In this document: positions 56,301 through 64,000 of the stretch, piece by piece | How positions within the stretch are numbered: the first letter of the stretch is position 1 | Layout of the letters: every line of letters starts with the position of its first letter | Source: Strigamia acuminata | Taxonomy: Eukaryota > Arthropoda > Chilopoda > Geophilomorpha > Linotaeniidae | Direction: 5' to 3' | Assembly: GCA_949358305.1 (NCBI GenBank) | Contig: OX442316.1 | Coordinates: 12,462,001-12,526,000 of the forward strand | Length of the DNA stretch: 64,000 bases | Position numbers and translations under genes: made by a program | The notes under the pieces: generated by a model | The model's input: the letters and a program-made list of their open reading frames with translations, nothing else | The model's database searches: none | Told to the model about the DNA's origin: nothing

Positions 56301-59300
56301 TTGCCAAAGAGAAACGAACGGGGCAAAATTATGCGACGCGTGCGTCCGATTTAATTTCACCATCCGTCCCAAGATGAAATTCGGGGTCCCCAAGCAATTT
56401 TTTTTTTTTTTTTTTTTTTTTGCTTTTTGCGTGTTTGTTTCTCGAGTGTTAGATAAAGGATGGCGAGAAGACAGAAATGATCGTGCTACAATTTTTTTTT
56501 GCGTTTGAGGGGTGAGTGAGTTGAAGGTTAAAATGAATGAAAAATGTTATCAGATTTTGGGTCAATTTTTTTTTTTTTTTTTTTTTTTTGTGATAATAAT
56601 TTGTTGTGTCAAAAGGTTTGTAAAACGAGTCAAAAATCTCATATATTTTTAATTTCACCCCGTCAATAGAGGGAGTTTATGGATATTTATATTTTTTTAA
56701 AAGAAGGAAAAAAAAGAGTTTTTATTTATTTTTATTTTTTGTTGGGCTGGGGGTTGTTAATAAAGTGGAGGAATGTCAAAGCAATAGAGTTGCTCCTTAA
56801 TGGTTGGGGGGAAATTAACGGATCATAATGTTCTCCCTTTTCGGACACTAAAGAGACGTTAGGAGCTTTCAACCGTTGTCCTATTTGGACAACACATGTT
56901 GCTTAATTCTTTGCGAATGCAATTTTCTCCGCCACTGAGCATTGATTAACATTTAACAGCGGGTAAATTAATTCCTTGCACGTTTTTAAAATGGTAATTT
57001 TGGTTTGATTGCTTTTTAACTGATATAGGAAACCACAGATTGGATTAACAAATTTAGCAATTATTTTTTTTTTCTTGAGAAAAATCACAGACGCATTAAT
57101 TATAATTATTTCACTAATTGAATTAAAGATTTAAATTACAATGGCAGAGAAATTCAATATTTATGTTGACTGAAAATTTGATCTGTGAATTTTTGCTGAT
57201 ATTAAATATTCACTCATTTCATTAGCATATTCAATTTTTTTTTTGCTCTTTTAAATATTTCTAGTTCGCAAAGTTCCAAGTCCAAAAACATTTTTTTTCT
57301 TCAGTTTTTTTTTGTGTATATATACATATCCTTTCCATTCCTTTCCGCCTTCTCGCTAAATTAGTCTTTTATGCGATGATTTGTTCCTTCCTCATATAAA
57401 CTGTTGAAAAAACGAGTTAAACGGAATCCGATAAAAGTGTAATGTGTGGATAAACCACAACACTCCATCACAAGTAGCCTCGTTCTGCCAGTGACGCCCA
57501 AGCAATATTTATACACTTCAAAACGCGAAAAAAGAAGAAAAAAAAATTTTTAATCCAAAAAAACAAAAAGAAAAAATAATTAAATAAAGTGGCGCTTCTT
57601 TTCAAAAATTGAAATATCAAAATTCAATCAAAGCGATATATATATTTTTTAAAATTGGTATTTTTTGTTGTACTCAAATGGCTTCTTCACACAAGTTCAT
57701 TTGCAACATGTGACGTAAGTCGAATTCTACAACAATACATATGGATGTACAGTACATGGACAATGAAAGAGGGGTTCGTCGTTCACGTGTTGTGCGTGAC
57801 CAATAAACTGTAGAAATGAGATGCGCGTGGTCATTGTGGGCAGTGAAAGTAGAAAGTCGATGTCCATCTGAAACCTCCATTAACTTTAGCTCGAATCAAT
57901 TGTTGTGGCGAAATGCACCAAGCACGGCCTTAAACTATACAATTCGATTACTTTTGCTCTCTTTAGTCAATGGCATTAGTCATGCACTCACCAGCTGGAC
58001 GACTTATCACTGCAATACATACACATTCTGAAATATATATATACGTATATATCTCGTATATATTATTTATGAATTGTTTTATTTTTATTTTTGGGCTCGT
58101 AAAATTTGATTTGTTAGTCACTTTGGGTCATTTGTCGCACTTTAGTTGTGTTGTGTGACTGAAAATTTTTTTATTTCTGCTTTTTTGAGTTATTAAAAGT
58201 TTGGTAAATTTAATGACACGCGAACGATCATAATACTGTCACGCATTGTTTACGTTTCAATTAATTTATGCACTTAATATTTTTATTTCATTGTGTTTTT
58301 ATAAATTAAGAAATTATTTTTTATAAAATCTAAATTTTCAAAATGGCAACTTAAAAAAAAAAAAACGTTTAAAAAAGTGCAAAACATGAACAATGCGGGT
58401 GGCAGCAGATCCACCTCCACCCGAATCCTTCAAGATAACTGCCAACAACAGAGCGGAAACTAGGCCTGATGTGCGCCCATCTGGACGCCATCTTTCGACG
58501 GCCGAATCTAATATTTATTCTATGTTTGTTTGCATGCGCTTTCACCTCCCACTCACAATACCAATGATTGTGTTTTCGTTTCGTTTCGTGTTTGCAATTC
58601 AATCCTAATTTCCCTCAAATCAAACGCAAATAATTTTTTTCATCATTATTATTTTTAATAAAAAATGCATAAAATATTGATTCAATTCCCCCTCAACTTC
58701 AAGATATCGAATGATATAGTGCGTGAATTGCGTTTGATAGACTAAAACAACAATGCAAACACTAAACAGTGGGAAATTAAATCCAATCTAATTACAAGCC
58801 AAGAAAAACAGGACTGGACATGAGAAACGATTGATGTATGTGTGGCAATTTGCCAGTGTGTTCAGGAAATAACAATCAGAGTAGGGGGGAAATAACACGA
58901 AAAGTTAAATTTTCAAATTTCTGCATCCGGCTCTATTATGCAGTTACTATAGCACCATCATCACCACCGAGTCCCTCGAGCCCAAAACAAACTCGACCGT
59001 ATTATTATGCACCCTGATGCAGTCTGCATTCTGCCAGCAAAACACAAAAGTGTGTCACACACTCAGCACATGCGGGTAAAGTTACAAATTGTACAAAAGC
59101 GTTTTTTCTTGCAAACATATGGTCGCGTGAAGTGCATAAAGTGTTTCAAGTGGCCACCAAGTAATTCGCTAACCCCAAAAAATGACAATTTGTTTGCGTC
59201 TTTTAATTGGCTCGGGCTAAAATAAACTCGTGCGGATGAAAGAAAAGAAAGGGCAAGACAAGACAAGGAGACGGAAGTCGACATCTGAATGAGAAAACTG

Positions 59301-62300
59301 CGCTGACACATGAGTAGGTGGTGGTATTTTTGTGTCCAGTGTTTTTATAGTTGCAAGTTTCATTTGTATGTTGAAATTTTGACGTTGGGGTATAAAAGGA
59401 GCATATACGGGATTTGCAGATTTATTGCTGTTTTTCAATAGCGTCTATTTTCGACTTTCCGCGACTGTAAATTGCTATGAAGAATCTCAGCTTCATGTTG
59501 ATATGCAGCTTGGCAATGCTGTATAGTTCCAACCAAGGCTTTTTCGTTGCTTCACAACGATAAATAAATCTGTTGCGGACGATTATTTAACTAGGAAAAT
59601 GCAAACAATCGCTCGCTGCAAATACTGCACGTAGCAATGTGACTTAATAAACCTGTCTAAGCTGTATTATTAACAAATCATTTAAGCAATGCGCTTAACG
59701 AGCGGTCATTTATCACAGACCAAAATTCTGTCAATAAGAAATAATTTCGTATGTAACACGACAGCAAGCAGCAAGCTTCCGTTCAATACAATCATCGGTA
59801 TATATCAGCTTAGCCTCAGACTCACTTTGGGGCCTGTGGGAGAGAGAGAAAGTGAGGCTCACGTAGAATAATGATCAACAACTTTAAATGACTAGTGTTG
59901 GCCATTTAGTGTGTCTTGAGGCCAGTCCTTCCGTGGTCTCTCTATCAAAGTTGAAGGAGATCACTCTTCAACGCATCCTAGGATGAAGACAGATATTTGG
60001 GTCTCTATCACCAGCTCCTTCGTGGACCCCTATGCTCCTTGGGGAGCCGATAAGGTCACATGATCGATTTATTTTTTTTTTTCTAAAGAAGGCTTATTCT
60101 CAAAACCTTTTCTGCTCTTTTCACCTCTTTAACGAGCAAGTCAAACTTTGGATCGAGTAATCCAAGTAGAGGACGTTGTCATGCACTGTTAATACAGTCT
60201 CGGTTTCATTCAGGTAATAAACACTGCCATATAATGCAGAAATTAATTTAGAGAAGCCTAATTCGAAGTTAATTTGCTTCTCATTTATAGCAAATTGGTT
60301 AGCGCCGCTTCTACGCTTTCACCAATTAACGTTTTTGAAACAAATTTTTGTTTTTAAAAAGTTTATAATCTGTAGCAGAAGTTATGGAAGCAAAAAAAAA
60401 ATGTGCGCACCCTTAAAAGAGATAGGGATGGAATATGAACTGAGGAAAGTAGTAAAGAAAAAAAAATAAAAGCAGATGCTTTTAACATACCGAGTGCTTT
60501 TCCTTCATATTTGTCTCAATCGAAATGGCTTCTTTGTCATTTATTACCTCAAGGCATCCTCAGTCACGAGCCATCAAGAAAAACCTACACACACACCCCT
60601 AGTTCCAATACATTAACTACATCCTCCCCTCCTATATCTAATTTTTCTAAAGGGGAATCTAAAAATTGGTTGCAAAATGCGCAACCGCTACCATTCTTTG
60701 ACCTGCTCAAAGCAAATCAACACCTGGATCTCTGAGCGAAGCAGCAAGAACTTGATGCATCATGGCGAAAGAATGCGGCAATTAGGGAGAAATCAGTTAG
60801 CCATTATTCCCGTTTTCGTTCTCCCCACTCCTGACCCCCTCATCCTACCTTCAATTAACGGCTTATCAGACTCCACACCATCCAGTTCTCTCCCTTTGCT
60901 AACTTAATCTTCGATGCAATCGTTTTCTTATACTTTTTTCGCTCCCAATAGGAAAAAAAAAATGAAGGAAATAAAGTCCAATCATAATAAAAAAATATCC
61001 GAAGTCAATACACCGCGCGTTGCGTGACCAATTTCGCCGCCCTTTTAATTTGCGGTTTATAAAATTGCTATCACGTGACTAACTACATAAAATAAATTGA
61101 AACAAAAAAAATCAGTGTACGTCATATCGATGCGGTGCGATATAAAACTTTGCTCCATTATCGTAAACTAGAGTCGAAATGACCTCGAGGAGCAGAAAAT
61201 GCGAAAAAGAAAGTTTGAGAAAGTGTAGGCCTAATCAGTGTTTATCAAAAAGAGATGCGACTGTTGGCAGCTTCCGGGATCCTTGAGTTAAAAGACACGG
61301 TCCCAAACACTATTCTTTCCAACCCTTTTAAGAAAAACATCTATAAATATAAAGATAAATAAAAGAAATGGGGAATTTTTGGGCGAAAGCGGAGATTTTT
61401 CTTTCTTTTTTCGAGTTTGTGTTTAATGGATGTTGTTGTTGCGATTAGTTTGTGTTTAATTTTTGTTTACGAGATTGTTTGGGGACAGGAAATAAGTTTA
61501 ATGGTATATTTTTTAAGTAGTGCTTATGATGCATAAATATTGGTGCTGTTAGCACCATGACAACGCAGCGATTAAATCTCCAATGATGAAAATGTATACA
61601 CGGTTTTTGATGGAAAGATCAGAGGTGATTTCTAAATATATTCTTACGCATTGTAATAAAAGTTTCCAAGTGAATCAAAATCTGGCATGATGACAACAAG
61701 AAATAGCACAAAGTCGCGATTACAACATAATGCTTTGCCTTTTGCTTAGCTTTACACTTTACCCACTTGTATCAACAGTGGTAAATAAACAGAAAGATAA
61801 AGATTTTCACTTACCCGTACTGACTTGGAAGTAAAGTTGGATAACCTGGTCTCACTGGCAGAGGAAATCCAGCTGCAAATTTAAAAGAACAATTGTAGAA
61901 AAATGGCGCCCATTGTAATAAATGTCGAAATACATCAATAGACATTCCGTTTGTAACTGAGGCAACCAACAAATATGTTTACAATCGAATGGTTCTTGGA
62001 TATTGGTCAATTAAGTAAAATATCATGTTGTATATATATATATAGAGAATTGATTAGTGTCAGTTCACTATTTACTGTTTTTGTATCATTATTTGTTGTT
62101 TTTGTCGTGTTTTTGGGATTGAATTGGTCAGATTTTTTTTTTTTTTAGTGAAGAGTGACATTTTATATGACCAATATGTCGTTTACGTTCGTCTTTAATT
62201 TTGAAAATAATCATTTTCCGAGAGAGATTTAAGTAATCATTTTTTCTTCCTCCCTCATCATATCAAATGTTGCGCATCTCTCAGCAACAGGTTGCTCAGC

Positions 62301-62532
62301 AACAAGTCATTATTCGACTTGCGCAAAGGTTAAATTTAAAAAAAGAGAGAAGTGTTCTGATTGATAATTGAAGTTTGTACTTACTCAGAAATAAATCCTT
62401 CTCGCCTTGTTGGGCATTTCCTCGTGGCTTTGCACCAATATACGCCAAATTGACATTGGCTTTCCTGCCGTCAATTATAGGATTTGCATCTTTGCACGCC
62501 CTTTCTGCCGCCTGTCGGTCGGCCATTGTAAC
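47316..62532 (-). CDS. RBM24: RNA-binding protein RBM24/RBM38, 3' part
   Basis: Three minus-strand exons are visible (62385-62532, 61815-61872, 47316-47637; 175 codons with phases matching). The first encodes the end of the RRM ([38 protein letters not shown]), nearly identical to the RBM24/RBM38 family. The last encodes a Pro/Tyr/Ala-rich tail with [14 protein letters not shown], a run of ten Ala, and the terminal ARMQ typical of the family. The RRM start with RNP2 and RNP1 is not seen in 62533-64000 and must lie beyond the window. In animals the protein controls splicing and mRNA stability in muscle and heart. A 14.2-kb intron separates the last two exons. RBM24 and RBM38 cannot be told apart here. 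Confidence 0.93.
54459..54485 (+). repeat. (GA)n microsatellite
   Basis: An imperfect GA run in the RBM24/38 intron. Confidence 0.85.
55618..55642 (+). repeat. poly-T tract, about 25 bases
   Basis: A homopolymer in the RBM24/38 intron. Comparable T runs lie at 56398-56420 and 56566-56589. Confidence 0.9.
59391..59398 (+). promoter_or_regulatory. TATA box
   Basis: GGGG-TATAAAAG-GAGC is a near-ideal TATA element. It would place transcription start near 59420, upstream of the small ORF at 59477. Read from sequence alone. Confidence 0.5.
59477..59563 (+). CDS. possible secreted micropeptide, 28 aa
   Basis: A short ORF from a true ATG reads [18 protein letters not shown] and ends 10 codons later. 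The N-terminus has the form of a signal peptide: Lys at position 2, then a Leu/Ile/Met-rich core, then small and polar residues. A consensus TATA box lies 86 bases upstream and an AATAAA follows at about 59647, so a compact single-exon transcript of about 240 bases is possible. The mature part would be only about 8-10 residues. It may instead be the first exon of something longer or a chance ORF. No family is recognised. It lies on the opposite strand inside the RBM24/38 intron. Confidence 0.3.
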   Translation: MKNLSFMLICSLAMLYSSNQGFFVASQR

Positions 62533-64000
62533 CTGAGAAAAATAAAAAATAAAAATAATTTTTTCAATTTAATAAAAAAAAAAAAATATGATAAAACAGC
62601 AATCACTTCTGCAGCTGAGTGAATCTTTTGATGATCCATTCCCACTCCCATTTACGCCTCCTTTAACAGGAGCAGGTGTATCTTACTCACAATGTTGGCT
62701 AGGCATAATGTGCTTTCACACATCCCTTGCCGATTCTCATTGTGAATGCTGACAGTTGGCCATCACCTGGTCCTCGAGCCCTTTGTATTGTTCAGCTTCA
62801 CCTTTGAATACTTCGCTTTTCAGCCATCGAGTTCGTTGTTTATTGACAAAATTTCAAATTCGATTTAATCCAATTGCATATTTACGCGAAATGACATTCG
62901 ACATCGTTCCATTCCAGATAAACCGTCGATCATAAATGTAAATATAAATTCAAGATCAAAGGTTGACATTATTTTCAGGGTCATTGGCCATCTGCTCGCG
63001 AGCTTTGGCGCCAGACAGAATTTTCTGTGAATTGACCTTTGGCGTTTGTGTCCGAATTGGATCATTCGACTCGTTTTTATTCTTTTAAATTCCTGCTTTT
63101 ATGTCGGACACGCACGCTAATTATATTTTTCCAAGTGGCAAAAGTCAATTTTTTTTTATGACGACATTTTGATTCCTAGGAGAGAGAACGAACAAATTTA
63201 TGTGCGACACATGCAAGAAACGAGGGGATTTTCCTTGAATCAGGAAACGCTGTACTTTGCCCTTAAAACTTATGTTTACTGTCTCCATATGCCACAATTG
63301 GACAGTTAGACGTTAAATATGAAGAGAAAATATATATAATTTAGAAAAATACATGAATTTATTCATTTATTCATTCATTTAATTAATTCACGTATTTTTT
63401 CGCCGTATATCGATCAGGCCAGACGACAGGACTGATAAACTGAATTCTATAATGTCTGTAACAAGAGACAACAATAGTGGAAGGAACCATGTGCAGCAAC
63501 TCGTACCTCAGGTGGCATGAAATTGAGATAATAAAATCCCTTTTATGGATGAACAGAAACGAAAAAAAGACAATACAATTTGCATTTAATTTAAATTTGA
63601 ATTTAAATAAAAGCAATAATTTACCAAACACATACGCATAGAAGGAAAAACCTTTTCTTTATTTCTATAAAAAAAAATATATATATTTTCATTGATGAAG
63701 CACTTGTTTTTATTTATTTGCCATCATCTTTTCCTCCTTGTGAATGAGTGAGACTCCCCACTCCCCTCGGTATTGTTTAATAAATATGCCCTCACCAAAA
63801 AAAAATACACAAGGAAAAAAATACTTCTCCAGACATTGTAGTTGTAGTCACGAACCAATTATTCCATTTTACTTGAGCGAATGAATACCATGTGCCATTT
63901 CCTCCTCAACCCTTAGAATCCCACACATCTGCTCTAGCAACTTAGTTAAGGTAATTCTAATTGCACTAATTCCCTTCTGCTATAAGGAGGGGTTGTGCAG
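62533..64000 (-). other. upstream intron of RBM24/38 (partial)
   Basis: Sequence upstream of the RRM-end exon. No RNP2 (KIFVGGL-type) exon is found on the minus strand, so this is read as part of an intron that continues past the window. It contains no other gene I can support. Confidence 0.55.

Larger units (their letters stand above)
47638..61814 (-). other. 14.2-kb intron of RBM24/38
   Basis: A large intron with no confident nested gene. It holds simple repeats and blocks of more complex, higher-GC sequence (for example 48330-48500, 53380-53640, 59880-60060) that could be regulatory. A possible micro-gene at 59391-59660 is listed separately. No known mobile element was recognised. Confidence 0.6.

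Noticed and set aside
60511-60907. Two overlapping ORFs of about 75 codons in the RBM24/38 intron
   Set aside because: Low-complexity Ser/Thr/Pro translation with no conserved motif and no splice or promoter signals.

Overview
This is a eukaryotic, animal nuclear DNA window: AT-rich, with short GT-AG introns (mostly 50-200 bases), metazoan gene families and intron-encoded snoRNAs. Orthologues of SMCHD1 and FBXO16, which flies lack, sit beside an animal staufen, RCC1L and RBM24/38. The compact introns suggest an invertebrate, most likely a non-dipteran arthropod, but the exact clade cannot be read from this window.

Layout. (1) 0.5-1.25 kb, minus: BLOC1S5 (muted). It is head-to-head with RpS8 (plus, 1.39-2.78 kb), whose last intron carries a C/D box snoRNA. 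(2) 2.99-11.88 kb, plus: a complete 43-exon SMCHD1 orthologue of 2047 codons. (3) 12.89-21.80 kb, plus: a type II transmembrane serine protease with TM, SEA, a Ser/Thr-rich stalk, LDLa x3, SRCR, trypsin and a C-terminal LDLa. (4) 22.08-23.2 kb, minus: FBXO16, divergent from staufen (23.99-27.53 kb, plus), which has two alternative first coding exons. (5) 28.3-43.6 kb: a rearranged zone. It holds an intact ADRM1/Rpn13 gene (minus), a three-exon NRAMP fragment, a 2.5-kb satellite of 19-bp units, and an aquaporin gene whose coding exon is split by a 4.18-kb gag-only LTR element with same-length, apparently identical LTRs and a 4-bp target duplication. RCC1L (plus, 39.46-41.79 kb) follows, with a related H/ACA snoRNA in each of two consecutive introns, then a decayed intron-bearing second copy of ADRM1. 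(6) 43.6-64 kb: gene-poor sequence holding the 3' part of RBM24/RBM38 (minus). Its last exons are separated by a 14-kb intron, its first exon lies outside the window, and a 200-N assembly gap lies just downstream.

The genes mostly encode unrelated housekeeping functions: ribosome and snoRNA, proteasome ubiquitin receptor, lysosome-related organelle biogenesis, chromatin ATPase, mRNA localisation, mitochondrial RCC1 protein and muscle RNA-binding protein. They do not form a pathway. The most notable biology is the rearranged 28-44 kb zone and the intron-hosted snoRNAs. Gene models were built by hand from splice signals, reading-frame phase and recognition of conserved protein motifs. All multi-exon models listed close in phase, but none was checked against a database.
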